Shown: positions 7,401-17,100, numbered from the stretch's first letter. The stretch: 64,000 nt of DNA from Rhodobacteraceae bacterium M382 (GCA_025141015.1 CP081098.1:2052501-2116500), one strand, 5' to 3'. The notes: generated by a model not told the origin, from the letters alone. Made by a program: numbers and translations.

Positions 7401-9527
7401 TCAGCCGCTTTGGTTTCCAAGCATTTCGGCCATCATTTTTGCGCTCTTGTATTCAACAGACGTTTGGTAATCGGCGACCCATTCGGCCTCTGCCGTGCCT
7501 ATGGGCTGACCCGCATCGGAGCGGGCCAGGATGTCCAACGCCTGGGAATATCGGTCCTCCGGGTTGGCGGCGGGTGCGAAACCGTCGGTCTGTATTTTTG
7601 GCTGGGCGCTTCTGTTCTCAGGCAGCGAAAGGATCAGGGCCTCACGCGCCGCGTCCAACTCGGGATTTTCCGGGGTCACAAAACGCGGCTTCTGCACACG
7701 GGGTTTATCGAAGTTCAAAGCCACGACTTTTGCCCGGAGCGGATCGGACGGGGCAGCAGGGTTGGTGTCCATATCCGCTGCAATGTCTTCGATGCTCACA
7801 GGGCGCAGTTCTTCGAGAATTTCCCTTTGCAGCTTCTTCACGCGGCGGTTTCGGCGGGCCTGTTCCCGGGCACCGGACAGGTCGAAGAACCCGACCTTCT
7901 GGCGGCATTCAGCAAAGCCCAGATATTCGCCATCGACGCTGTAGATCTCGAGACCGGCGTGGAGATGATCCGGATCGAACCGGGCAACGACCCGCAGGCC
8001 AGGATGCTGGCTCATCCATTCGGAATAATAGAAATTGCCGTAAAGCTTGATCTGTCCGTTCTGGGCGTTGAGTTTGCCCACTTGTTGGCAAAGCAACCAC
8101 AGGCGGCGTTGTTCTTTTGTAGCCTTGCGAATTGGCGCGGCTTGGAAACTCTCGGCAAAGGTTTGATCAAAGGAACGCCCTTTGGCGGTTGGCGACAGGC
8201 GACCTTCGCGGGCGTTGTGTTCAATCACCCCCTCTTCGACAACCTTTAGAAAGGTGTCCATGGTGATCGCCCGCTCGCGGTAATTCTCGGGTTTTGCGAC
8301 CGGGCTCTTGCCGACATAGGCCCCGTGGCACCGTGGATCCTTGGCGATGTTCTCGGCCCAGTCACCAAATGCCCGTTCAACAGGTTTGGCCTGACCGTGA
8401 CCCGGTGTTGCCCAATGTACCTGAATGTTCATCAGATCCATGACGCCGCGCGGGTCGGTGTCCAGCACTTTGAAGCGAAACCGGGTTTTGGTGCCGCCGG
8501 TCATCCATTTGTTGGCAAACTCATGCCCGTTGTCGAACAGGCACCGCTTGGGAATGCCCCAGGTTTCGACCAATTCGCCAAAGGCGCTCATCACCATGAC
8601 TTTGTTCGGCGAATGATCGACCCGCCAGGACAGGATCTTGCCCGAATAGAGGTCCTGGAACGCCACGATCTGCGGGCGATTGATTGTGCCGTCAGGCCAG
8701 CTCACAAAGACGTCGATCTTGTGGCAGTCGGCGTTCACACCTTCCAGAGCGTGCAAGCCGCTGCGGTCCCTGATCTGGGCCGGGAAGCTGCGCATCAGCC
8801 CCGCTTCGCCCTCCCGTGCCAGGACCAGGGTCAGATGCGGCACCTGATTTTCCAGATGACGTTTGGCGGTCTTTTGGGTCAGAGCGTCCCAGCCTTCGGC
8901 CTCGGCCTTCTTCATCGCCAGCCGCCAGGACTGGCTGAAAGAAGGCCCTTCCTGGCGCAGATAAAGCCCTTTTAAATAGTCCATGAACGCCTGGGTGCAG
9001 ACGGCTTTTGTATCCTTGCGCGGGGCCGTCCGGTTGCGTGGGGCCAGATAGGCCAGCCAATCGGCGGGCTCGACACCTTCGACCAGGCGGGACCATTCAT
9101 AAAGGCTGCGGGATGTGAACCCGTGTTGGCGACCGGCCTCGGTCATGGCGACGACTTTGGTAACGCCGGTGGCATACAAGCGATCTGCCAATTGCAGGGC
9201 GGCCAGACGGTCCTTGGCCTTTTGTTTTGCGCTGTTGGGCAGTGTGTCAAAGGCCGCCCACATATCGCCGCGCTCCGGGCGCTCTGCAGGAACGTCAGCC
9301 GCATCTTTCAACAGCTTGCGCCGGGTGCCCAGGGGCAGAACCGACCAGTGATATACCCAGCCGCCACCGCGCCCCTGTTTACGCTTGGCGCAACCCGGTT
9401 GCGCCTTCCAACCCAGCCGGTCGGCCAACAGGTTGATGCCGCGCTTGGTGCCGGGCAGTTCGGGCAGGCCGGATGCTGCCAACTCGTCTGCGGTCCACCA
9501 GATTTTATGGGGTTCGGTGACGCTCAT
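7401..9527 (-). CDS. Mu-type DDE transposase A
   Basis: 708 residues. The N-terminal part (1-75, IWWTADELAASGLPELPGTK) is the Mu DNA-binding domain. The integrase-like core has the full triad: D267 (VNADCHKIDVFV), D332 (LFDNGHEF) and E384 (GQAKPVERAFG). The surrounding motifs FQDLYSGKILSWRVD and NKWMTGG also parallel MuA. The beta-barrel and C-terminal regions that contact MuB follow. The enzyme cuts and joins the phage ends during replicative transposition. Its stop lies 63 bases before MuB, and it begins 3 bases after the ParB-like gene. All catalytic residues are present, so the prophage may be transposition-competent. Confidence 0.95.
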   Translation of the reverse strand: MSVTEPHKIWWTADELAASGLPELPGTKRGINLLADRLGWKAQPGCAKRKQGRGGGWVYHWSVLPLGTRRKLLKDAADVPAERPERGDMWAAFDTLPNSAKQKAKDRLAALQLADRLYATGVTKVVAMTEAGRQHGFTSRSLYEWSRLVEGVEPADWLAYLAPRNRTAPRKDTKAVCTQAFMDYLKGLYLRQEGPSFSQSWRLAMKKAEAEGWDALTQKTAKRHLENQVPHLTLVLAREGEAGLMRSFPAQIRDRSGLHALEGVNADCHKIDVFVSWPDGTINRPQIVAFQDLYSGKILSWRVDHSPNKVMVMSAFGELVETWGIPKRCLFDNGHEFANKWMTGGTKTRFRFKVLDTDPRGVMDLMNIQVHWATPGHGQAKPVERAFGDWAENIAKDPRCHGAYVGKSPVAKPENYRERAITMDTFLKVVEEGVIEHNAREGRLSPTAKGRSFDQTFAESFQAAPIRKATKEQRRLWLLCQQVGKLNAQNGQIKLYGNFYYSEWMSQHPGLRVVARFDPDHLHAGLEIYSVDGEYLGFAECRQKVGFFDLSGAREQARRNRRVKKLQREILEELRPVSIEDIAADMDTNPAAPSDPLRAKVVALNFDKPRVQKPRFVTPENPELDAAREALILSLPENRSAQPKIQTDGFAPAANPEDRYSQALDILARSDAGQPIGTAEAEWVADYQTSVEYKSAKMMAEMLGNQSG

Positions 9528-9530
9528 GGT

Positions 9531-10424
9531 CTAGCCCTGCGCCTGGCGGCTTTTGAACAAGACGACTTCTGCGGGTTCGGGCGTGTCCTCGATCAGGGCA
9601 GGGGCACCCAGCAATTCCAATAGAATGTCGCGCTGATCGTTTGCAAACCGCCGCCGTGCCTCCTTGGACGCCCGGGCAAACACGTCATTCAGCTTGATAC
9701 GGAAGTCTTCGACCGGGTCGGAAATGCCAGCACCGGGAGCCTTCTTGCGGTTCATGACCTCTTTGGCGGATTTGGCGGAGCCATCGCCCAGGGCGCGGCA
9801 GATCTCATAGCGGTCTGTGGGCTGGCTGCATTTGGCGATCTCTTGCAGATCCGCCAGTGTCACCTTCCTGGGCGCGTCGCGCAGTTGCCGGATTTCCTGG
9901 GGGCCGAGACATTGCCCGGCGGCGACCAGACGGCGAATTTGACGCTCTGAGACGTCCCTTTTTTCGGCCACGCTTTGGCAAAAGGACAAGATGTCCGTTT
10001 GCCTACCGCCAATATGCTGGTTGCCTCGGTCGCCGCCATGTTTGGTCTCGGGGTAGACCCGTTCATAGACCTCTTTGCGGCGCGCCAGGAACACGCTCAG
10101 TTCCAGCGTATCCAATTCTGCATGGGCCAGGTTGTCGTCAATCTCGGCCAGTTGGGCAAAATCATCGGTGCAATCCCAGACCTTGGCCGGGATGGTCTCG
10201 CGCCCCATCGCCTGAAACGCCGCCACCCGATGCCCTCCGGCAATCAACCGGATCTTGCCGCTTTTCTTGATCTTGCGCACATGGATTTCGTCTCGCAGGC
10301 CCAGATCTTCAATCGAACCCACCAGGGCTTCAACGGCGGTTTGCGAGACCGGGCGCAAGCGATTGCTGGTGTCGATGTCGGCCAAGGCAATTTCGGTGGT
10401 TTCAATCAGGCGGGCAGGGCGCAT
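9531..10424 (-). CDS. ParB/Spo0J-like protein of Mu-like phage
   Basis: 297 residues from the ATG at 10424, chosen for its GGAG site; the frame is open further upstream to 10493. The N-terminal part is a ParB/sulfiredoxin-like domain: DIDTSNRLRPVSQTAVEALV, IHVRKIKKSGKIRLIAGGHR and AFQAMGRETIPAKVWD. GGHR corresponds to the nucleotide-binding GERR box. A helix-turn-helix follows near 165-190 (VSERQIRRLVAAGQ). It lies between the early regulator genes and transposase A, with no ParA partner, so partition is unlikely; a role in DNA binding during transposition or regulation fits better. Such genes recur at this position in Rhodobacteraceae Mu-like prophages. Confidence 0.8.
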   Translation of the reverse strand: MRPARLIETTEIALADIDTSNRLRPVSQTAVEALVGSIEDLGLRDEIHVRKIKKSGKIRLIAGGHRVAAFQAMGRETIPAKVWDCTDDFAQLAEIDDNLAHAELDTLELSVFLARRKEVYERVYPETKHGGDRGNQHIGGRQTDILSFCQSVAEKRDVSERQIRRLVAAGQCLGPQEIRQLRDAPRKVTLADLQEIAKCSQPTDRYEICRALGDGSAKSAKEVMNRKKAPGAGISDPVEDFRIKLNDVFARASKEARRRFANDQRDILLELLGAPALIEDTPEPAEVVLFKSRQAQG

Positions 10425-10456
10425 GGGGATACTCCGGAAAGACAGGGAAACAGGTG

Positions 10457-10789
10457 TCAGGCGATTGGATTGGCCTTCAAAAATTCCTGGCACCGGGACA
10501 GGGTGCCGTCTGCCAGCAGGATTTTGAGGTGCGCCTTGATCTCCAGATTGGCCCTGATTTCCTCGTTCACGGCTGCGTCGTAGCGGTCATTGAGGGTGCC
10601 GAAATGACTGGAGGACCGATCCGCCGCCAATGCCGCCTGGGACGTCCTGCGAACCGATGCACAAGTTTTCTGGTGAAAGCGGCAGGCTTCGATCAGCACG
10701 GCCATGCGTTCGGCGGGGGACAGAAGGCCCGGTGAAATGTGGGGCAGGTAGGTAATGCTCAGTGCAGGGGAAAAGACATTTTGGGTCAT
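10457..10789 (-). CDS. Early phage protein of unknown function
   Basis: 110 residues, largely helical (PAERMAVLIEACRFHQKTCA, EIRANLEIKAHLKILLADG), no family recognised. A GGAGC ribosome site precedes the ATG. It lies second in the early operon, 100 bases after the ner-position gene and 32 bases before the ParB-like gene. No signal or membrane segment. Confidence 0.6.
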   Translation of the reverse strand: MTQNVFSPALSITYLPHISPGLLSPAERMAVLIEACRFHQKTCASVRRTSQAALAADRSSSHFGTLNDRYDAAVNEEIRANLEIKAHLKILLADGTLSRCQEFLKANPIA

Positions 10790-10889
10790 GATTTATGCTC
10801 CGAATGAAGGGGCCATAAGAGGAATTATGTTGAAGGTGTTTTGCGTCGCTGGGAGGGCTTTTTGATTCATGCGAGCAACGTCTGATTTT

Positions 10890-11219
10890 TCATGACGCCC
10901 TCCGGCCGTGAGACCCAAGCCCATGGACGTTGGGGTCAAAGACGCCTTTCAGTTTTAGGTGGGGAAGAACGTCTTGCTCCGGACGCTCCACGGGATACCC
11001 AAGCGTAAAGAGAATGCACCTCTGTGCCTTGGTAGAGGGATTGGGGTCCTCTCCGTCCAGCAAGGTTCTCAGGTAGCGGCCAGTGTAACCGCACAACCGG
11101 CCAAGGCGGGTGAGATTGACACGTCCCAGTCCCTTGTTTCTACGGTTGATCTCCGCCTTCAGGAACTTCTGAAACTCTTTCCCGCTCATAGGGGCGATGG
11201 TTTTGGTTTTGCTCGACAT
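10890..11219 (-). CDS. First early gene, ner-position DNA-binding protein
   Basis: 109 residues with a strong GGAGGG ribosome site. Residues about 12-60 (SGKEFQKFLKAEINRRNKGL, LTRLGRLCGYTGRYLRTLLD) look like a helix-turn-helix region. It is divergent from the repressor and is the first gene of the rightmost early promoter, the position of Mu ner, which turns down early transcription and repressor synthesis. It is not an obvious Ner homologue by sequence, so the role is inferred from place and HTH appearance. Confidence 0.6.
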   Translation of the reverse strand: MSSKTKTIAPMSGKEFQKFLKAEINRRNKGLGRVNLTRLGRLCGYTGRYLRTLLDGEDPNPSTKAQRCILFTLGYPVERPEQDVLPHLKLKGVFDPNVHGLGSHGRRAS

Positions 11220-11246
11220 AAAAACCCTCCGTTAGATCCAGAGAGT

Positions 11247-11303
11247 AGACATATATTTCTATTTGAGCAATGCAAAACGTCTACAAGATAGAAATAAATA
11301 TCT
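11247..11303. promoter_or_regulatory. Operator-like box pair in repressor/early divergent promoter
   Basis: In the 163-base divergent region a box with core ATTTCTATTTGAG (full box 11247-11267, beginning AGACAT) faces a second, inverted and less perfect copy at 11284-11303 (minus strand AGATATTTATTTCTATCTTG). This paired layout suits binding by a dimeric repressor or ner-type protein controlling both the early operon and the repressor gene. The same box recurs in front of luxI. Confidence 0.6.
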
Positions 11304-11382
11304 ATACATGCGGCGCTGTATTATGACCTCAAGAACTTTATTTCCGTTTGCGCGAATTAAAGTTCCATGTGAGAATGCGCGC

Positions 11383-11718
11383 ATGTCAGAAACACCAGAT
11401 AACATCGGTCTAGATCACGAGCTGTGGCGGAAACGTCTTAGGCAGGCGATAGATGATCGTGGCCTAGGTTACAAAGAGCTCTCCAGCAGCGCGGGTTTCA
11501 ACAAAGAATACGTCAGCAAGATGCTGAACGGCAGAATCAATCCCACAGTCGATAAGATCCTGAGGATCTGTGAAGTCGCTGGAATAGAACCGAGTTTTTT
11601 GTTTCTGCGTGATGTTGGCGGGCAGGGGATCAGGGAAACCGTCAAAGATGCGGCGAACCTGACTGAACAAGATGCTTCACTTGTCGCTAGGTTGATCGAC
11701 AGCGCTCGGAAAAGCTGA
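11383..11718 (+). CDS. XRE-family phage repressor
   Basis: 111 residues from the ATG at 11383, preceded by GAGAA; in-frame Met codons upstream (11323) would add an N-terminal tail. The helix-turn-helix is GLGYKELSSSAGFNKEYVSK, followed by MLNGRINPTVDKILRICEVAG (about 25-70), the classic XRE layout. It is the only early-region gene on the plus strand and is divergent from the ner-position gene, as the repressor is in Mu-like phages. It would keep the early operon silent. It lacks a RecA-type cleavage domain, so induction must come by another route. Confidence 0.75.
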   Translation: MSETPDNIGLDHELWRKRLRQAIDDRGLGYKELSSSAGFNKEYVSKMLNGRINPTVDKILRICEVAGIEPSFLFLRDVGGQGIRETVKDAANLTEQDASLVARLIDSARKS

Positions 11719-11862
11719 CTGCACTTCCATTTTGGCTCTCAAGTACGCCGCGATTCCGCTGCCTGGATGGTCCTGCTCCATGCTTTCCACAAGAAGGGCA
11801 ATACGCTCCAAGGTGTTCGCCGTGACGGGTCTGTCTCTGCTTGATGTTCTCAAAATTATCAC
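11677..11862 (-). CDS. Possible small protein antisense to repressor end
   Basis: 61 residues with a GTG start (11862), overlapping the repressor 3' end by 42 bases. The sequence (TLERIALLVESMEQDHPGSG, IAAYLRAKMEVQ) has a plausible helical composition and codon use. It is tail-to-tail with the repressor gene and starts 63 bases before luxR on the other strand. No family is recognised and no clear ribosome site was seen. It could be a chance frame. Confidence 0.3.
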   Translation of the reverse strand: MIILRTSSRDRPVTANTLERIALLVESMEQDHPGSGIAAYLRAKMEVQSAFPSAVDQPSDK

Positions 11863-11925
11863 TTGTTATAGTTTTGACCTGATGCTACTTAGAGGCAAGA
11901 TACACGTTATGCGGGCGCTTCCAAT

Positions 11926-12540
11926 ATGATTAGTGATATGGAGCCAATTTTTTTCTCGGTTCTGTCGGGGCTTTCGGACCAAGGTTTCTCTATTGGAGTC
12001 GGCTTCAGTAACAATGAACCCAAGTGGGTCCACTCGACTTATGCCAAGGAGTGGGTGGATACCTATGTTGAGAAGCGCTTCTTGAATTTTGACCCGACAA
12101 TTATCCACGGACAGAAGAGATGCGGGCATTTTACTTGGAGCGAACTGGATGCGAAATACCCGGATAACCCGGTCTTCAGGGAGGCCGCAAAATTTGGTTT
12201 GTCTGAGGGCAACACGCTGTCTCTCAACATCTGTGGATCTAGGACTATTGTGAGTTGCGCGGGGCGCAAGTGGAACGCCGATGACGTCCGAAAAGCGAAA
12301 GCCGCAGCCAGTGCTCTTCACTGCCTCCAGGCCTCCGAGCCGTATCCTGTTGTAGCTACCGATAAAGAGCTTGATGTGCTCGACCTTATGGCGAGTGGGC
12401 TTCACGATCGGGAGATTTCAGAGCGACTTGGGATCAAGCTCGAGTCAGTTCGCATGAGACGGCGGCGGGTGTACGAAAAGACCGGCACGACGTCTCCTGC
12501 ATCGGTAATATCATTTGCGATAAAAAATTGCTGGATCTGA
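11926..12540 (+). CDS. LuxR-family quorum-sensing regulator
   Basis: 204 residues. The N-terminal part (about 1-130) fits the autoinducer-binding fold: GFSIGVGFSNNEPKWVHSTY, then WVDTYVEKRFLNFDPTII with the W/Y/D pattern of acyl-homoserine-lactone receptors. The C-terminal 60 residues are a GerE-type helix-turn-helix (TDKELDVLDLMASGLHDREI, SERLGIKLESVRMRRRRVYE). It should bind an acyl-homoserine lactone and control transcription. It is slightly shorter than typical LuxR (about 240). It is directly followed by a luxI-type gene, making a complete signal/receptor pair, and lies next to the prophage repressor. An alternative start is the Met at 11938. Confidence 0.85.
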   Translation: MISDMEPIFFSVLSGLSDQGFSIGVGFSNNEPKWVHSTYAKEWVDTYVEKRFLNFDPTIIHGQKRCGHFTWSELDAKYPDNPVFREAAKFGLSEGNTLSLNICGSRTIVSCAGRKWNADDVRKAKAAASALHCLQASEPYPVVATDKELDVLDLMASGLHDREISERLGIKLESVRMRRRRVYEKTGTTSPASVISFAIKNCWI

Positions 12541-12549
12541 CAGATTTAC

Positions 12550-12570
12550 AGACATTTGTTTCTATTTGAG
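12550..12570 (+). promoter_or_regulatory. Copy of prophage operator-like box upstream of luxI
   Basis: This 21-base box matches the box at 11247-11267 at 19 of 21 positions (shared core TTTCTATTTGAG and shared left end AGACAT). It lies 9 bases after the luxR stop and 31 bases before the luxI start. It could let the phage repressor or ner-position protein act on luxI. A lux-box palindrome was not identified here. Confidence 0.55.
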
Positions 12571-12601
12571 TGGTTCCATTTCGGTCGTAAAGGAGACCTC
12601 A

Positions 12602-13279
12602 ATGGAACTGCACACCTTTTGCTTTTCGGACTTACATCGACACGGAGACGTGTTCTGGGACTACCTCGCGCTTCGGAAACATCACTTTGTTGACCAACTG
12701 GGGTGGCATTTGTCCCACGATGGTCGCTTGGAGATGGACCAATACGATCATCCGCTGGCTGTCTACTCAGTTGTTACCCACGCCGGTTACGCAATTGCCG
12801 GTGCTAGAGCCTTGCCATGCAATGCAATGTGGGGAGGGTGGTCATACATGCTAAGAGACGCTCACCTGGGAAAACTTGACTTTATTCCGGCAGGGTTGAT
12901 GAACGTTTGCCCTGAAACAGAAGAGACTTGGGAATGTACACGACTGGTTCTGCAAGACGAAATCCCATCACTACAACGGGCGCTGGTTCTCAAGTTGATT
13001 GTTTTCGGATTATGCAGGGAGGTTTCCACGCGTGGGGGAACATCGACGATCTCACTGTCTCCGGTTGCCCTCGGGCGGTTGTTGAGAACCATAGGTTATG
13101 ACGCATTCCCGTCCGGCGAGAAGTACAAGGGCGTCGAGGACCGCCGCCTTTACAGGCCTTTTCAGATGCTCTGCGATCCTGGCGTAAACGAAGCTGAGTG
13201 TTCTCAATATCTTTCGCCCCTGTCTGGACATGGAGGACAGGAAGATCTTTTGGCCCGTCTCACTATGGCCGCAGCATGA
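12602..13279 (+). CDS. LuxI-type acyl-homoserine-lactone synthase
   Basis: 225 residues from the ATG at 12602, which has an AAAGGAG site. The conserved LuxI residues are present: R25, F29 and W35 (LRKHHFVDQLGW), D46 and D49 (EMDQYDH), R69 (GARALP), E111 and R114 (WECTRLV). The enzyme would make an acyl-homoserine lactone from S-adenosylmethionine and an acyl carrier. It forms a same-strand pair with luxR, 61 bases apart. All catalytic residues seen suggest an active enzyme; the acyl chain cannot be predicted. Its presence beside a phage repressor is unusual. Confidence 0.9.
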   Translation: MELHTFCFSDLHRHGDVFWDYLALRKHHFVDQLGWHLSHDGRLEMDQYDHPLAVYSVVTHAGYAIAGARALPCNAMWGGWSYMLRDAHLGKLDFIPAGLMNVCPETEETWECTRLVLQDEIPSLQRALVLKLIVFGLCREVSTRGGTSTISLSPVALGRLLRTIGYDAFPSGEKYKGVEDRRLYRPFQMLCDPGVNEAECSQYLSPLSGHGGQEDLLARLTMAAA

Positions 13280-13417
13280 TGTTCACAAGCCTGTTTACCA
13301 AAGCACGTTGCCGAATTTGGTTTTTGGTTATGTTTCAATATGATGTCTACGTAGAATCATAAAGCCTGTTCGAATGGATTGGGCACCGTGCACCTGGCCG
13401 GCTATTAGGATAACGTC

Positions 13418-13789
13418 ATGGGTTCGTTCGCGATCATAACTTGTCTTTCGCTCATGGCCGTCGATGGCGACACAGTAAAATGCGATGGCCAGAACCTTCG
13501 CCCGATGGGTGACGGCGCACCACATGTCTCCGGCTTTGATACGCCAGAGCTAAGCAGATACTCGGACTGCCCAGAAGAAACCCATTTTGGGCTACTTGCA
13601 GCGGTCCGGATGTCAGAGCTGCTGCAAACCAAAGGCCTGATTATCGAGGATTCCGGTGAAGTCGATGTCTTCGACAGGCCGCTGGTGGTGCTGAGGTTGC
13701 CAGACGGATCAACCATAGGACAAAGGTTGATCGACGAAGGCTTGGCGCGGGTTTGGACACCCGGTTACCGAGCCAATTGGTGCGAATGA
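13418..13789 (+). CDS. Thermonuclease (SNase)-like protein
   Basis: 123 residues. The core follows the SNase fold pattern: AVDGDTVKCDGQNLRPMGDG, GFDTPEL, GLLAAVRMSELLQTKGL, FDRPLVVLRLPDGSTIGQRL and IDEGLARVWTPGYRANWC. DGDT and the RPL segment match, but the classical catalytic Arg/Glu pair after DGDT (as in RLxGIDxPE) is altered to APHVSGFDTPE, so activity is uncertain. The hydrophobic start (SFAIITCLSLMAVDG) may be a short export signal or part of the fold. It is a single gene, 138 bases after luxI, with its own upstream gap. A prophage-cargo origin is inferred. Confidence 0.65.
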   Translation: MGSFAIITCLSLMAVDGDTVKCDGQNLRPMGDGAPHVSGFDTPELSRYSDCPEETHFGLLAAVRMSELLQTKGLIIEDSGEVDVFDRPLVVLRLPDGSTIGQRLIDEGLARVWTPGYRANWCE

Positions 13790-14144
13790 CAATAATGATT
13801 GAAAACGGTTGCTAAGTGCAGGAAGGAGATATTTCATCGACTTTCTGCTGCGGAGGTTTGGGATGTATCGTCACTGAGAACAGTCTTCAGATGCCCACAA
13901 CCCAACGTTAACTGCATTCGCGAGTAGGCATTTTGGTAGATGCGAATGGAAGGTCACATGGTAGGAGACTTTCAGGGTACTTCCTTGATTGATTGCCGAA
14001 TGAAAAGCGGGCGTCAGTCTAGTTCAGTTTGTCGGCTGACAAGCTTCATCTCAGGGTTGAATTGATGTACGTTGTGAGCAAATTATCACCTGGGTGTTGT
14101 AAGCGGCAGCATTCAGATCTGCTGCTTAAGTCCGAGGCGTAACC
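13790..14144. other. Intergenic stretch before SIR2 gene
   Basis: 355 bases without a convincing frame on either strand. Base composition falls toward A+T in the last 100 bases, which must contain the promoter of the SIR2 gene. No repeat, tRNA or strong hairpin was noticed. Confidence 0.4.
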
Positions 14145-17100
14145 ATGCCAGTCAGTTTTTTTCCAGAATGCCCTGACTTCCCCGACAATTTAGTTGATGA
14201 ACTAATAAGAGGTGAAGTGGTTGTATTATGCGGAGCGGGCATCAGTGCCCCTCAGCTTGAACTTTTCAACGCACTCACTACTGGAGTATTCAAAGACCTC
14301 AATGTAGACATGACACCGGGAGAAATGGAGTCTTTTAAGGCCGGTCGATACGAAGAGGTATTGGGTTCGTTGGAGCGTAGATTGGCTCAACCAGCTAAAG
14401 TCGAAGATGCTGTATGTGATCGCCTCAGGAAGCCGGAAAATGCTGATCTGAACCAACACCAAACGCTTCTACGCCTTTCCAAAGACGTTGAGAATAGACC
14501 GACAATTGTCACTACAAACTTTGAAACTCTTCTAGAGCACGCCCACCGAAACTTGCCGAATGTTGGATCTGTAAATAGTGCCAGCTTTGCTGGACAAGCA
14601 TTGCCTGCTCCAGGAAGCAATGGCTTTCACGGTATTGTTCATCTCCACGGTCGTCTTGATGATCAAGAACTGGGCTTGGGGCGAACACCTCTTGTTCTGA
14701 CAAGTTCTGACTATGGTGAAGCGTATATGCGCTCTGGATGGGCTTCCCGCTTTCTATTCGATCTTTCACGTTGCCGGACAATTCTCCTAGTTGGCTATAG
14801 CGCTGGCGACTCTCCGGTTCGCTATTTTCTTAATGTTTTAGAGGCGGATAGATCTCGGTTTAGTGACTTGCGTCGCGTTTATGCACTTGCCTCTTACAAG
14901 GAAGACCCCAACGAAGTTCTGAAGCAGTGGACGACCCTTGGGGTCGAGCCAGTGCCCTACCCAGAGAAAGTTGAGGGCCACCCACATTACTATGCTCTTT
15001 GGGAAGGACTTTCTAACCTCGCTGATCTTGTTGAAAGACCTAAAACACGACAAAAGGAAATCATCTCAGAAATCATATCCAAAAAATTCTCAGATTCTTC
15101 TGGTGACCAACGAAACATGGTCATGTGGCTTCTCAAAGGCAAAAATGACTTGTGGGATTGCGTTATTAATTGCGTTGAAGACCCAGATTGGCTTGAATTC
15201 ATCAAAGATAATAGGCTTTGGCCTGGTGAAATAGCGGCTAGGATTGTCGCATTTTGGCTGGCAAAGAACTTCCAGTGCCCTAGACGATTTGACTTTGCAG
15301 TAGGCTGGCTTCGGGACATGGGAGCTTCTCTCGTTATAAATGTACAGGAAAGATTGAACCAACAGCGGGGAATGCAACCAGATTGGCACAGGGTCTGGCG
15401 TCAATATTGCAAAGTACCGTTCTCCGATGAACATCAAAAGCGCTTAGACTACAGGGAGCTTATTGGTGTCCTTGAGACCGGCGAGATACTTTACAGCGAT
15501 ATAAAACGAGCAGTGGACTTTGTCGCGCCAAACTTTCGGATCTCACCAAGATTGATGACTGATAAAAAAGAGATTCCCGCAACCGAGGCCGTCAGAATTG
15601 GTGAGCTATGCTATGCTAGGTTGAAGGTCGACGACGACTACGAAGCTAGGGAACTGAGCGACAAACTGATCGAACGCCCAGAAATTGCTTGGCGTGTTGT
15701 TGAAATTGCCTTTGACCGGTTGCGGGAAGCGGTTTTTTTTCAGGTGGAGCTTGGGCAAATAACGAGCACCTTCGATTGGAACGACCTCTCAGTTCCTGCA
15801 ATTGAAGACCACGAACAGAATGAAAACCGGGATGGCATTCTGCCTATTGTCCGCTTGATAATCGATTGTTTTCCGGCAGCCGTTGATGAGGATCTAGAGC
15901 GCTCGCTTTTGATGGTTCATTCATGGCTGAAACTTCCGGGTAACATAGGTCTCCGCCTCTATCTGCATGTAGCTAGAGCGATGAATTTAATCGATCCAAA
16001 TGAAGCTATTGAGACACTGTTGCGGGCAAAATCCGAACAACTTTGGAGCAGTCGGCGTGAGGTCGCACTTTTCATTGAATGTCAAACCACAAGAGCTGAC
16101 CGAAACCTAGTTGAACAACTAGAGGCTAGATTTTTGACTGAGGCTCCTGCGAGATTTCATAACGCAGGCACTTCTTCAACTGGTGCTGACTGGCGACCAT
16201 TTGCTCGTGATCGAGATCTCTGGATCTATCTTACCATGCTTGAAAAAGCAGGAGTGCTGTCCGACCGAGGAGAGATAGAGCTAAAAGAAATACGAGAGCG
16301 AAGAGAGTTTCTTGGTCGGGAGGTCGAGGAACGGGATTTGTTCAGCTCTTTTTCGTTTGGCGTTCAGAGAGTCGTTGGACGGGAAGAACCAATTCGCACA
16401 GCTGACCCGGAGTTACAATTGCAGGTCGCCCATGAAATGCAAGAAAGCACCCATATGGAAGATCGAGAGGGATGGTCTGCGTTTTGCCAGTCTGATCCTG
16501 TTACCGCGCTTCAAGCACTTAAAGGCGGCGACTTCTCAACGGAGAACCTTTCCCTCTGGTCAACGTTTCTAAACAGCGTTTCATTTTCCCGAAACTTAGA
16601 GGAAGACCCGACTGTTGAAGTCGTCAAAGAGGCTCTTGCATATTTGGAGAACTGCCCTGCGGAACATTTAGCCTGTCTTTCCGACTCGATAGTGTCAGTT
16701 ATTTTTCACCGAAAGAAGGAATTGACGAATGTAAGTGATTGGTGGTGGAAAATTTGGCCATGTGTTATCGAACCAGAACTAAGTGATTCAGAAAAACTAG
16801 TGGATCTAGCCTTCAACACAGCATCTGGGAAACTTGCAGAAATTGCCTTGGAAATGCATTCAAGCGCACTAACGGTAGAAGCCGACACTGGCGATGCTGA
16901 AGAGATGCTGTCAACTGCCTTGGGTTCTGCTGGAACCCAGGGGATTCTTGCAAGTGCGGTCTTGGTGCGCAATATCTCCTATTTGATTAACCACTGCGAC
17001 ATGATTGTAACCAATACCTTAGAGCCAAATCTGCGGGCACCCGAATCTAGAAATCTTCGCTCGGTATTCATTCGAGATAGCCATCTAAGCCCGCAAACTT

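Noticed and set aside
9531-10424. Plasmid-type partition system
   Set aside because: A ParB-like domain is present but no ParA gene or parS cluster was seen, and the gene lies inside the phage early operon.
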